DNA from: Takakia lepidozioides
Taxonomy: Eukaryota; Streptophyta; Takakiopsida; Takakiales; Takakiaceae
NCBI GenBank assembly: GCA_030704615.1
Contig: CM060733.1
Span: 51,276,001-51,336,000 of the forward strand
Direction of reading: 5' to 3'
Length of the DNA stretch: 60,000 bases
Shown here: piece by piece, positions 34,656-46,116 of the stretch
Layout of the letters: each line of letters begins with the position of its first letter
Numbering within the stretch: position 1 is the first letter of the stretch
Translations under genes and position numbers: made by a program
The notes under the pieces: generated by a model
The model's input: only the letters and a program-made list of their open reading frames with translations
Told to the model about the DNA's origin: nothing
Database searches by the model: none

Positions 34656-36494
34656 ATGGGGAGCCAGGTAAGCACCATTAAAGCAGCAGCAGGGAAGCTG
34701 GCGCCTGAATCGAAAAGGAAAGGCAACAAAGTCGAGAAGGCGAAGATTGGGATTCTTGCCTTTGAAGTAGCCAATGTGATGTCCAAGAGTATGCAACTCT
34801 GGCAATCGCTCAGTGATCATGAAATCCTTAGACTCCGCACTGAGGTGATAAAAGCAGAGGGCGTGTTGAACTTGGTTTCTGATAATGAAGCTGTGCTGCT
34901 TAGCCTTGCTTGCATGGAGAAGCTGCAGGATTTGACGGCGGTAGCAAGTGCAGTTGCTCGTCTTGGTCAGCGATGTCAAGAGCCAGCATTGCAGGGATTC
35001 GAGCATGTCTACAATGATGTCTTGAAGCAGAGTATTGATGTGCGAGCCCTGGAATTTCCATGCAGGGAAATGGAATCAAAAGTGAAGAAGATGGAGCGTT
35101 ATATTGCATCTACTGCCAGCCTTTATCAGGAGTTGGAGATTCTTGCGGATCTAGAGCAAGCCTGTCGGAGATTGCAGGACGACGAGGATGGCGCTCAAAG
35201 TGAGACATTGAATGCTTTGGAGCAGAAGGCAATGTGGCAGCGGCAAGAGATTAAGTGTGTACGAGACCTGTCTCTATGGAATCGCACTTATGACAAGGTT
35301 GTCGGTCTATTGGCGCGGACTGTATGCACTATTCATGGAAGAATTGTGGGTGTATTTGGGTCTCCCATGCTTGGTTTGTCCCAAACGATTCCGCTCCAAC
35401 CGAATGGTGAGTCTTGCAACTTTGCTGCTTTTCGCAGTTCTTACTCGTCAAGCTCGCAAGCGGCATCACTAAGCCCGCGACTGTCTCATCCTGCCCAAGG
35501 TGTGGAAGCCTTGAATCCAGATTCTACTTGTAGCATAGATGCTGTCTCGCAGCCGGCAACTCCTCCTCCGGGGTCAAGTGCCAATGCTGACGATGGTGGT
35601 GCAGGCTATATCATAGCCAGCTTATCCTCCCAAAATGCTTCTGGGGCATGTGAACTTCGACCATCCCCCTCTCCAAATCTCTCTTCCGGCCCCCATATTA
35701 CACAAACTAGAAGTTCTTTTGTTTGTTATTCGCCTAATTATCAAAATGCAACGGGTGCTCTTCCAGGGGGATCCTTATCCTCAGAAAGTTCCCAGATTCA
35801 TATTGCAGAAAGGTCCCAGACAGCATCACTGCAGGCAGAAAACACCGAGTCATTTACTTCGGCTCTCCTGTATGTGACCAGTCATAGTATGCAACCAGGG
35901 CATCGCACACCGAACTCTGTACATCAGAATGGCCGCAATATGAGACTGCTCTTTGACCCTAAAAGTAGGCATCAGATGGCGCCTTGGTCAACCTTGGGAG
36001 GAGCTGCACTAGCACTTCACTATGCCAATGTGATCATTATCATTGAGAAGATGATACAGTACCCCCACCTTATTGCTCACGATGCTCGTGAGGATCTCTA
36101 TCGCATGCTCCCAAATACTGTTCGCATGGCTTTACGTTCGAGGCTACGAGCAACCATGAAATTGTGTGAACGCAGCAAGTTTGACTCTGGGATCGCGGCA
36201 GATTGGAAGGAGGCATTGGAGAGAATTTTGGGTTGGCTAGCACCACTCGCGCACAACATGATTCGATGGCAGTCAGAGCACAACTTTGAGCAGCAGCAAG
36301 TGGTGTCACGGACCAATGTACTTCTGCTGCAGACCCTTTACTTTGCAGACCTAGTGAAGACGGAGGCAGCCATCACTGAGTTGCTTGTGGGCTTGAACTA
36401 CATCTGTGGTTATGAGCAAGGAAACAAATGCGACTCTCTGATTGAGTACACGAACAACAAAGATTCAGAAGAGTATCTTGACTGGCGGTTTTAG
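34656..36494 (+). CDS. Intronless DUF3475/DUF668 protein (PSI1-related)
   Basis: One exon of 612 residues. The first in-frame ATG is 34656; the frame stays open a little upstream without another ATG. The N-terminus MGSQVS is a candidate N-myristoylation site, as in PSI1 proteins. DUF3475 starts near residue 31 (GILAFEVANVMSKSMQLWQS) and runs through VLNLVSDNEAVLLSLACMEK. A Ser/Pro-rich, low-complexity middle (about residues 240-430) follows, then DUF668 from about residue 446 (LGGAALALHYANVIIIIEKM, then DAREDLYRMLPNTVRMALRS). The C-terminus is helical with VVSRTNVLLLQTLYFADLVK. Arabidopsis has intronless DUF668 genes and intron-rich PSI genes; this one fits the intronless group. PSI1 proteins promote growth in the phytosulfokine context; the function of the intronless group is not established. 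Confidence 0.9.
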   Translation: MGSQVSTIKAAAGKLAPESKRKGNKVEKAKIGILAFEVANVMSKSMQLWQSLSDHEILRLRTEVIKAEGVLNLVSDNEAVLLSLACMEKLQDLTAVASAVARLGQRCQEPALQGFEHVYNDVLKQSIDVRALEFPCREMESKVKKMERYIASTASLYQELEILADLEQACRRLQDDEDGAQSETLNALEQKAMWQRQEIKCVRDLSLWNRTYDKVVGLLARTVCTIHGRIVGVFGSPMLGLSQTIPLQPNGESCNFAAFRSSYSSSSQAASLSPRLSHPAQGVEALNPDSTCSIDAVSQPATPPPGSSANADDGGAGYIIASLSSQNASGACELRPSPSPNLSSGPHITQTRSSFVCYSPNYQNATGALPGGSLSSESSQIHIAERSQTASLQAENTESFTSALLYVTSHSMQPGHRTPNSVHQNGRNMRLLFDPKSRHQMAPWSTLGGAALALHYANVIIIIEKMIQYPHLIAHDAREDLYRMLPNTVRMALRSRLRATMKLCERSKFDSGIAADWKEALERILGWLAPLAHNMIRWQSEHNFEQQQVVSRTNVLLLQTLYFADLVKTEAAITELLVGLNYICGYEQGNKCDSLIEYTNNKDSEEYLDWRF

Positions 36495-37660
36495 TCCACC
36501 TTACTTGGCAACAGGGCTCAGGGGAAGGGGGGAACAGGACGTGTATTCTATTGCAATCTCTCACAGTAGCTTCTATCAATTTTTTCTGAAACCTTGACCT
36601 TATGCTCTTTGTTTAGCTGTGATACTAATAAAAACAGTCATAAAGCACATGACATTTTTTGTCACAAACTGATGAGGGGTCATGGTTCATGAAAGAACGG
36701 CTACAGAGGTGATGATGAGCTTTATACCCAGTTGTGAGCCTCTCCTCCAAAAGCCTTGTTGACTCTCTGTTTTTATAAATATTGTGTTTGTAATTTTGGC
36801 AGAACTTGTGCACACTTGTAATAGTTCTTTGATCAGTCAAAATGAACTCCAACCTGTCCCATGGTGGTGAGTATATCCGACCAACTTGATTCAGTCAGTG
36901 TGGCTGCATTGTATGCTCTATGTTTCTATTATCTGATTCTGCTATGCAGTCAAACAGACTATAAAGATTAGAGGCCTGCTGTTCCTTCAGTGACATTCTC
37001 CCCTAGCTCGATCCAATTATTGGATCATGTTGAAAGCATGTGCATGGTTGATGGGCCGGAACTCCATCCTCAGTAACACATTATGACAGCCTCTTGGTTC
37101 AATCTGGCTGCCCTCAGAGAACTGAAGGAGGATTGTAGCACTTCTGAAGCGAGTGTGGTCATAACACATAAAGATCAACACCCAGACTGCCTTCTTGTTG
37201 CTTTGAGGGTGTGATTTGGATCCCAAGCAAGCTGTGGACAAAGATCCTTTTATAGTGCCTTGATCCTTGATGCAGGGGCCGCAAGGACTAGTTATCTTGT
37301 GCTTTTGGTAAAGCTGAATCATGGCCGCATCTCCAGTATGTCTGTGCTGTGCTAGTATACTAGATTGCTCCATCTTCGTGACTGTATCATTCCTTAATGC
37401 TCCACAACTGCTACTGAAGGGCATTGTCCAGACTGCAGACTACTGCATCCCACATCAACAATGTCATTCCAGCCTTCAACTGTGATCCCTCCACAGACAC
37501 ATGAATGGAACCAAAGAGAGTTCCTAAATTGTCGCATGATGGTGGAGGGGTCACTGTTTCATCCGAGAGGGATTGATGAATGAGTTTGGGATTGTGAGCA
37601 GTTGAAGACCAACCACCCCTTCGGACCCCGCCCTTGCACTGATCGCGTGCGCAGACAGAC
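36495..37660. other. Intergenic, no gene recognised
   Basis: Between the DUF668 gene and the SEX4-like gene, both on plus. The first part should hold the DUF668 3' UTR, with AATAAAAAC near 36627 as a polyadenylation-like word. No conserved frame found. Confidence 0.45.
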
Positions 37661-37661
37661 A

Positions 37662-37703
37662 GGGAGGGAGGGAGGGAGGGAGGGAGGGAGGACGGGGGCA
37701 GGG
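37662..37703 (+). repeat. GGGA repeat, potential G-quadruplex, just upstream of the SEX4-like gene
   Basis: Seven consecutive GGGA-type units (37662-37691) followed by GGGGG and GGG tracts. Four or more G3 tracts separated by one base satisfy the usual G-quadruplex pattern. It lies immediately upstream of the candidate first ATG at 37706. Confidence 0.8.
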
Positions 37704-37705
37704 TG

Positions 37706-40700
37706 ATGATGACTTGCTCAGCTCGGATTAGCGGCACGAGCTTGTGTAGTGCTGTCGTGGTGGAGCCTCACCGTGGGCTGTTGTACAGGTGCCCTCCTCG
37801 GCTGGCCTAGAGTTATGGTTTAGTGGCATACTGTAATCCGTGGAGCTTAATCTTGAGGTCTTGTCTCTGCCACTGTGCCAGTGAAGTAAATGTACCGCAT
37901 TGGGTGTAGCACTTGCCGTGGCTGTTGACGGTTTTTTGGGGAGACTGGAGGGGATTGTCGTAGAGACCAGCCGTTCAGGCTCTAGGTGAAGAACATTGTG
38001 TGTCTAGGTGGGAGTGTTAATCAGGGGGAAAGAGGAGAGGTTCGGAAAAACTCAATTTATGCATTGAAGTGTAGGCAAATTGGATATGCGAACACTGCAA
38101 CAGCAGCACGTTGTTTCACCATAAAGCTTTGCAAGTTTCCCACCCTTTGGATTGAAGTGGAGCCGCGGAAAGCTAGGCAGTACACGAGAAGATTGGCGAT
38201 TCAGGTGTGTACCTTCCATCGTTACCTGCCCTGCCGGTATCTAATGAGCGGCCTTTCGAAGGCTGCGTGATACCTAAGCATCTGCTCTCTCTTAGGGGAC
38301 CACGGGAAAAAGTTTCCCTACAAATTCCATCTGATCTGGCAAGATTAGATTCAGAATCAATGTGATAATGGGAGTACCTGCAACCTTCTTGCCGTTGATG
38401 AGGCATAAGCGAGTCGAAAAGGTGCTCGCCAACCTGCACCCCCCAAACAATGAGCACACCACTATCAGTGCTCTCCCTCTCTCTTTCTCTTGGCAGATGG
38501 TCTGTAAGGAACAGAGAAGAAAAGACCACGTAACCCCACTTGAGCTTAGGGGTAAAGCTGGAATTCTCATTCCGCCTTGTAGCAGAATCCAAGCAGAGTT
38601 GCACTGTGATTTTGAACAGTTGGAGAGCAAGTGGGCAATAGATAAGTGAGGAAAGGACGGTGGGAGGGAGGGTTGAGCTCATTCAAATATTGAGAGAATT
38701 TATGCTTAGCTGGATGGCAGTGGTGGAGGATATGACTGTCACAAAGTGAGAACTAGAACTTTTGTGCAGATCTGCGCTAGTTCTGAAATGGCAGAGGAGA
38801 GTGACCCTGAAATCAAGGAAAAAACTGAAGTTTACAGTGCGACCATGCAACAAGCTATGGGTGGAGGTACTCCTCTTGATTTACCCGTGTCAAGCTGCTG
38901 AATCTGCATTCTTGTTAAGTTGTTACTGACTTCAATCATAACAAACCATGACCTGACATATCAAATGATAGGGGTGAGATTTTGTGTAGCCCTTGAAACT
39001 AGAAATTTGGACCTGTGCCATGTACAAGTCGGGGCTTAAGTTGGTGGAGTTGGAGATATGTCACTGCATAGGCAGCCATGATGAGTGGTTGAGTGATGTC
39101 AGGATGGAAGTGTTGGGTAGTTGAAGTAGTTTCTTTGGACGCAGAAAGAGGTACATGAGATGCTATAGGGTTTTGGAGAGTGATCGGTTGTTTGCGGGAT
39201 GGGATGGCCATGATGCAGCGCTCAAGTACAGGCATGAATTGGGAATGAATTATGCACATGTGCTACCCAACCTCATTGTGGGCTCTTGTCTCCAGGTCTG
39301 TTCCTTGTGTGCAATTTGTGACTGTTGATATGTTAATGCCTTGGTTGCTGTGGATGTGTGTCTTCAACTCTGCAACTATTACTTGGGGACGTGCTTTAAA
39401 GCAAAGATAGATAAAGTGTTCATGATGGGATGCTTATTAGACTGGTGGGTGCTTAGACTCCTTCAGATGTGGATCGGTTGAAGAAAGCAGGTGTGGGCCT
39501 CATTTTCTGCTTGCAACAAGATCCTGACCTTGCGTATCCCTACTAGTTCCCAGTACTTCTTGCTCCGTTGCCATGGTTTGGTGAGTTGCTTACGTATCTG
39601 CCCCTTTGGGTTATCTAATTTAGGGAAAGCTTTGACAGTTCAATTGGTGTGGTAATGTACAAATAAGAAGCCACTGGATAAGCTTAGCAAACATCAGAAT
39701 TGCGGATTGTAAAGTGAAGGCTAATTTCCTGGACACCATATGGGTTCCTTAGTTAGGATCTCAGATATTTTGGAGTTGATCTCTCGGCAATTCAGGCGCG
39801 TGTGCAAGAGCTTGATGGTATCAAACACCATCGATCTCAGATACGGTGGGTCTTCTGTTGTAAATGAGAGTTGACAGTTCTGTCCTTCATTTTGACTGCT
39901 TAATTCTCCGCCCGCATGAAATGTGAATTATTGCTTTACTAGTTTTGAAACTCACTGTTCTTAACTGAGCAGAGATTTTGATCCATATGATTTGCGAATG
40001 AAGTTACCTGGGGTGGTGGCTGACCTGCACCACGCAAAACAGCAAACAAAAGGTGCAGCCTATATACACTGCACGGCTGGGCTTGGCCGTGCCCCAGCTG
40101 TTGCGGTCAGTCAAACTTTAACTATGAGTTTTCCCTTCCTTTTTTGTTAAGGTTGCTTTCACTTGGGTTGGGAAGGGCCATCGCTGCAGCATCAATCAGG
40201 GAATAGTATAAGAAAAAGTTCATGTTAGATTGATTGCAGTCCAGGAGATTGCAAAAGATTCTGACAAGTGTCATTGTTCTTGGGAGGATTCTCAAAATGT
40301 TGGTATGGGTGGATGATGCAGCTGGCTTACATGTATTGGCTCCTTGGTTATCAACTCAATGAAGCAAATGCACTTCTCCAGGTTTGGAACTGCCTCTTAG
40401 ACTGTCCTCTGGTTACTTCTCAAAAGCCTGGGAACAGGGTTGTTGATATTGGTGGCTAGTAGCCTGTTTAAAGTCAGCTTTTGTTAAGCTCCTAGATCAA
40501 AACTGTCCTGCAGGAGGTTGAAAACTATTCGGCTCTGAACCCACGTCCGCCTATAAGGGGGCCTTGTGCCCTAACAACTGGGCCATCTGTTGGATGCTTT
40601 TGATAGTCATATTCCTACTTCACTACTGGGATATTTGCCAATGTGGCTTCAATTCGTACTTTGGATTGGCGGGCATGCCTTCTGGTCAGGTCATTTACTG

Positions 40701-42587
40701 GAGCGCATGACTGTAGGTTTTGCGGAGAGTGAGGGTGTCATAGGCAACTTAACAGCTAATAAAAGCTCTGTTTACATGTTTTTCCTTGCAAATGGTGCAG
40801 AAAGTACGGCACTGCTATCCAAAGCTGGAATCAATAAGAAGTGCCACTTGTGATCTGGTCAGTGTATATAACCATCCTGTCTGTAGCTCACCCTGTCAAA
40901 GCTGCTCAAGCTTAGTCAAAAGACTGCATATATTCAGGTTCGCACTGAAGTTTCCAGTAGAGCTGCTCTGTCGACATCTGTCTGTGTTCTGAATGGAAAA
41001 GTTGTTCAAGAAAGCACAGTACTATTTGGTCATCAGCTGACAGGGTAGCAGCTTTGTTATGCCATCTTTCTTTAACTTGCACATCACTTTGCTAAGAAAA
41101 TGTGTTGGCAACTGAATTTTCTGAGGCTTGGCAGTGAAGCACACCCTCCAAGCTTGTAAGCAGCGGTCGTGTGTCGGGTGGCTTTCATAGAATGCAATAC
41201 CGCCTTCCTTGGCTCTGTGATAGTGCTGGTTATGACAATACATGGACTCTCTCTTTCTCATGCTGACAAATTATATCTGATTGTTGTTAGTTGACAGATG
41301 GAGCCAGAGAATCTGTAGAGCTACAGTGGCGCAGCAGAGGTACCTGTCGCAGTGTGGAGATCTCTGGCCTGGATGTCGGTTGGGGTCAGGTATGGACCTT
41401 CTTTTGTGCACTCTCCACTTTTGTGACCAAGCAAATTTTGGAGTGAGGCTGGGTTTCTGTTGTTACATCCTCAATGCACAGAGGCAGTCACCTTGGGTGT
41501 ACTCCAAACCCTAATCGTCACATGCTTAAAACTTTGCCTGTGTGTCACTCTCCAAATTACAGGAGTGCAGCTTTTAGCAGGGAGTAGCTTTACAAGCAGA
41601 TATTGTATTACAGGGTGCAACAGATTTGCAACCTCAGATTTTGAAGCTCCATCTGCTCAGGGCATGAGTGATAACTCTTGTAGCAATGAGACCACTTGAC
41701 TAGGTGTAGTGGAGTTGTTTATTGCTCCATGGTGACCTTGAACCTTCAATCATCAGGTAGTCAAGAACATGAAATATCTAGGCTCTGCCTGGTCGAGCTC
41801 CCTGAGCTCCATTGTTCTTTTGATCTCAACCTTTGGTTGAAGCACTCTTCCACTATTAGGAAGAATTGGATAGTTGTGCTAGTGCGTGCAGCAGCAAACT
41901 AATATTGACGCCTGTTCCGTCACACGTGTTGATTAATGTGGCCACAGCGGATCCCCTTCGAGTATAAGATCAAGGATGGTCGATGGATCTTGAAACGCCA
42001 ACTACCAGTATGAACTTCTACTTTCACTAGCTAGGTTTGTGTTTTTTCGATCTCATAATCACAAAGCTTGTCCAGTTGGATTGATAAATTTAGGGCAATT
42101 CGACCATGACAGTGTCATTCAACAAGAGTTCATTTGTGTATATGTGGTTGGTTATTTGGCCGGCCAGGTAGGAAGGTACGAGTACAAGTATGTTGTGGAT
42201 GGGAATTGGACGTATAATCCTGATGCCCCACTCACAAAGCCAAATGCAGATGGTCATATCAACAATTTTATTGAGGTGGGTCCACTTTGTCTACCCCATC
42301 AAGAATTTCATGTGGGTTGCGCAGCTTTGGAACTTGCAGTAAACTTTTGTCTGGTCCATTATTTTACGCCGGGTGTGATAGCTAACAGATTGCATAATAT
42401 TGCATGAGGTTTCAGAAGCATTGGTCCTGTAGCATGTCTAAAGCACTGGTCATGTTGGTTTCAGGTTATGGGCGGTTCACATGCTTGGGAAATGCGGCAG
42501 AGATTGATGCAGGAGGATGCTCTGCTCACATCTGACCATCGCATCAAAATTAAAGCCAAGCTAGAAGAGCTGGCTAAAATCTCGTAA
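37706..42587 (+). CDS. SEX4: SEX4/DSP4-like phosphoglucan phosphatase (DSP + CBM48)
   Basis: Eleven firm phase-consistent exons: 38770-38866, 39219-39295, 39457-39533, 39765-39845, 39973-40105, 40322-40381, 40801-40857, 41291-41389, 41948-42007, 42168-42275 and 42465-42587 (323 residues). An upstream coding exon ends at 38204 in matching phase. The dual-specificity phosphatase domain shows [35 protein letters not shown], the D-loop [13 protein letters not shown] and the active site [11 protein letters not shown] (HCx5R). CBM48 follows with [16 protein letters not shown] and [22 protein letters not shown]4 removes phosphate from starch glucans in plastids during degradation. The start is uncertain: the exon ending at 38204 has no in-frame ATG after a stop at 37983. 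The ATG at 37706 heads a Ser-rich transit-like stretch with a donor at about 37789, but the acceptor joining it is weak. Intron 6 holds a SINE head. Confidence 0.9.
40531..40590 (-). mobile_element. tRNA-like SINE head in SEX4 intron (minus orientation)
   Basis: On the minus strand TGGCCCAGTTGTTAGGGC (40585-40568) fits the pol III A box. GGTTCAGAGCC (40541-40531) fits the B box (GGTTCRANNCC), with tRNA-like spacing. The flanks do not pair as an acceptor stem, so this is a SINE head or tRNA pseudogene and not a tRNA gene. The far end of the element was not defined. Confidence 0.6.
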
Positions 42588-43368
42588 ACAAGCTCAGCTG
42601 AAAAGGACTTGGATGGGATGATCCGAAACAACAGAACTACTCTGAAGTTTGGGTGCACGCCATAACCATGTGCAATGTAAATGAATAAGATTTACAAGAT
42701 GCACGCAGTATAACTATTTAATGCTTCCCTCAAATAAATGTGTTTTTACGAAAGAGATTAATGAACCTATGTTGGCAGCATTTATGGAGATTTGTTATCC
42801 AATAAAGCATAGCATCTTTTGTCAATCTTGAGTACAAGATGGGAAGGTCATGCACATCTGTTGCCCTTCACCGACCTTTCTATCTTCTGCGAGCTCTCTC
42901 TTTAGTCGTACCAGATATCTAGCTTACTGCTGACCTACATAGGGTAGACCAAAGCAAAGTACCGAACTTGGCAACTTGCTTGCTACATCAGTCAAACTAA
43001 TTGAAGCAACGAAATGGGAAGTGCCACTGCATTTCATGTGAGAATACAACAGCATAAATGACCATTTACATGCTACCCCGCTGAATGCCAACCATACCAA
43101 GGTGCAGCAGATATAGGAAATAGCTCCCAAAAGAAAAGGCATGACTTTTGCATCATCTATGTCACAATAAGCCTGGGAAAATGCTTGCCAGACAAGCCGA
43201 GTTAGGCCCGCCCAAACTAGTGGTCTACTCCTGTGCACAACAATGTGCTTAGCTCGAGAATGTGTGGTCTCTAGCTTTCCAGATCCTTCATAACCCGATA
43301 TTAACTGCCAGAAAGAAACTCTTCCAAGTTAAAAAATAGACAACTGCAAGTACTTTTGTATATCAGGT
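42588..43368. other. Convergent 3' intergenic region
   Basis: It holds the 3' UTRs of SEX4 (+) and NOP16 (-). AATAAATG at about 42733 and CAATAAAGC at about 42800 are polyadenylation-like words for the plus-strand gene. No conserved frame. Confidence 0.5.
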
Positions 43369-44816
43369 TTACAATGAGTTGGACAATTTCTCATACTTCC
43401 GATATCGCTCACACAGAAGTTTAAGTGATCCAGGTGGATGCTGCATGCGATTCAATTTTATGTCCCTTGACATTGCCTGCAAAGTAGGACAACAGCCTCA
43501 ATGTTAGCAGCATTATCCCAGTTGCTAACTGCTAGTCTAAGCACAGGCACAACTGCTACAGCACCCCTTACATGATAGTCATCTCCATGTTTCGCCATGA
43601 GTCGGCTTACATACACTCTTTGCATTGTCGTGAGACGTTGCAAAGGTGCCTTTTTCCCATCCCTTCTCTTTTTGTTTAGAGCTGATTTCACGTCTGTAAC
43701 AACCACACAAAGACAGAAGGTGAGTACATCTTAGAAGTCTATGCCTTCCAAAACATGTTTTGACAAAGATTCCTATGACCATCAGCTTTACATTGATAAA
43801 CCAGCCTAGTCCATCCATTATCATAGACCAGTGACCACGGATGGTGCATTCTTAACAAGATTCCTCCGGTAAGACATGAGCATATAGGCTACATTTTGTG
43901 AAACAGAACTAATCATCTGTGGCAGTGCATCACAGACTCCACATCCATCTCCCAAACAAATTCCGGGCATGACCTCACAAGAGGGAGGGATGCATTGGAA
44001 TGTGATGAGTTAGAAAGCTGGAGGATCCTCAAAACAGAGAGTACCATCAGGTTCGTCGTCACTGCCAGCCAAGGCCTCCCCTGGCTCCACTGACAAGGGC
44101 TTTTGCAGACTCACTACCTGCACACAGTCTTGTGAACCGGAACGAGCCCCGAGCACGTTGGGATTGGCCACAATTCCAAGAGAGCGGTAATTGCTCAGTC
44201 GTGTAGCTTTCTCATCCCATTCCAACCTGCCACCAGCATCCTCTATGCTGTCATTCTTTACGAAACACACAGCGATAAAACACAGTTGCAAAGCTTCTAT
44301 CCATGCCCAAACAGGCAACGTGCAAGTTTGTAACAATGCCTAATCCTTTTCAAATCCTCTGACCAACAGTTGTGAGTTGACCAGCAGTCTGCTCAACCTC
44401 ACAGTCACCAACTCTGTCAAATTTCATATCTTCAGGATTCATCAACCTTACTGTAAGTTCACCGGCTGAGCATAGATTTCTTGTCAATGAACTCAAAAAA
44501 CTTGGCAGTCTTCAAGTACAAACCCTGCGCTAGTAATACCAATCTGCGTTTGATGATTGGGAGTCACGAAGATGCAAACACCGGATTTCCGGCGAACACA
44601 CTGGCATTGAACAAACTACTCAATGGGCTGACTCAGTAACCATGCAGAAAGAGGTGAACGATTGGAATTCGACTAGCAGCAGAGAGGAACAGACTTCTCA
44701 TCGGATCCGGGTAGAAACACAGGCACCGGCGTGGAGATCTTGGTGTTCTTGCGTTTGGGAAGTCCGACTCGCACAGCGGACTTGGATTTCTTGAAGGCAC
44801 GCCTGGATCTCGCCAT
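43369..44816 (-). CDS. NOP16: Ribosome biogenesis protein NOP16
   Basis: Minus-strand gene opening MARSRRAFKKSKSAVRVGLP at 44816, the basic Nop16 N-terminus. The last three exons are clear: exon 2 ends at 44045, exon 3 is 43693-43572 and exon 4 is 43476-43369, with matching phase. Diagnostic blocks are WDEKATRLSNYRSLGIVANP and NVLGARSG in exon 2, DVKSALNKKRRDGKKAPLQR then YVSRLMAKHGDDY in exon 3, and AMSRDIKLNRMQHPPGSLKL in exon 4. Nop16 is a nucleolar factor of 60S subunit assembly. The exon 1 donor (about 44700-44740) and the exon 2 acceptor (about 44240-44290) are not resolved. A telo-box lies 29 bp upstream of the ATG, as is common for plant ribosome-biogenesis genes. Confidence 0.9.
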
Positions 44817-44844
44817 CGCTTCCTCTCCGCTTGCCCTCCTCTGT

Positions 44845-44853
44845 TTTAGGGTT
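44845..44853 (-). promoter_or_regulatory. Telo-box in the NOP16 promoter/leader
   Basis: TTTAGGGTT on the plus strand reads AACCCTAAA on the gene strand, the plant telo-box core. It is 29 bp upstream of the NOP16 ATG. Telo-boxes are known in promoters of plant ribosomal and translation genes; function here is inferred. Confidence 0.55.
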
Positions 44854-46116
44854 AGGTTTTCATCTTACTACATAGTTGGGACGCCCTAAATTTTCTTATA
44901 TTAGGTTTGTAGTTTGTAGCCACATGACACATACCGTCCCATGGACAACCGTTTAGCGATAATAATAATAATAATAATAATTTCAAAATGAAAGTGCCTA
45001 ACGCATTCTGGGATTTTTTCAGATTTTGGCCTAATTATTTGGAAATTCCAGCAAAAAACTTTCAAGCCTCTTCTCATGTTGTTTGTAATAAGATGAAAAT
45101 TTCATTGAACAAAAATCGATACAAATATATGTGTGCGGGAATAACTTCCTACAAATCCCAATCTATTTGCGAGAGCTCCACGACTCGACAATGTCATCAT
45201 ATTCATCCTCCTCGCTAATCATCATGATCTCCTCGGCCACCACATTGAGATCAGGGATATCCTCATTTTCAATGTGCAGATTTGCAAGACATCTACATAT
45301 AGTTTCTTCTACACTAAGGTCAAGGTAGATATTAGGGATATCCTGAGTGACTTTGAGCATTCCTGTCCACCAAATCATCATTCACTGCAAACAAATTGGT
45401 TACAAAATTTGCTCCCATAGCCCCAAGATGCCTAATGTGAGAAATGGTTTGAGAATCGTGCCTAAGTAGTCTGTTTGGCAAAAACGCCTAAACGGTTGTC
45501 CAGGGAGTAGAACATACCTGGACAAACTAACTTAAGTTAAAGACTTGTAGAGTTTGTTGGCTGAGACTTTGCATCATGTTGAGAAAATGTGGTCAACGGA
45601 CACCAAAAAGATGATTGGTCCAAAAAAGCTCTCAAGTATAAAGCACCTGGCAGCTTGTCAAAATTGTTGCTTCAATGACAGAGCCTCTAAGTATATATAT
45701 TGCGTTCTATAGGCAAGGAGTCTATTGCGTTACAAAGGGCACCAGCTATGTCTCATTTGCGTGGGCGGAAGGAGCTGGAGCAGCTTCATCTTGCCTCCCG
45801 GCTCTTTATGACCCACCTTCTTTCTTATTGTCTGATCTATTTCAGGGTAGGTGTAATTGGGCTTTGAACTTCCAAGCAACCGATCACTTGGAAGGCAGCC
45901 TCTTACAACTAATTCCGAGGAGAGGGAAGTAATACATGCAAACAAGGTAAAGTGTCCCACACACCACCACTTGCAAATTCAGTTATGAAAATTGAAAATT
46001 GACAATTGTTGATTCTCGTAGTCCTTGATTTTCTTAATCACGCCATTTAACTGTTTCTGACAGGTCTAAAGTCTGATGTTTCTTTTCTTCTATCAACCCT
46101 ATTGTAGGAAGGTGGA
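44854..46116. other. Intergenic region with an ATA repeat and an orphan acidic frame
   Basis: An ATA trinucleotide run occupies 44959-44982. On the minus strand 45381-45163 there is a 72-codon acidic frame (LSVEETICRCLANLHIEN, then IPDLNVVAEEIM and EEDEYDD) without a recognised family. It could be a transposon-protein end or a lone exon. The remainder shows no conserved frame. Confidence 0.4.

Noticed and set aside
38173-38682. 169-codon minus-strand frame
   Set aside because: Lies in the first SEX4 intron and on the opposite strand; no domain and low-complexity stretches.
40531-40590. A tRNA gene
   Set aside because: A and B boxes are present, but the ends cannot form an acceptor stem; kept as a SINE head.
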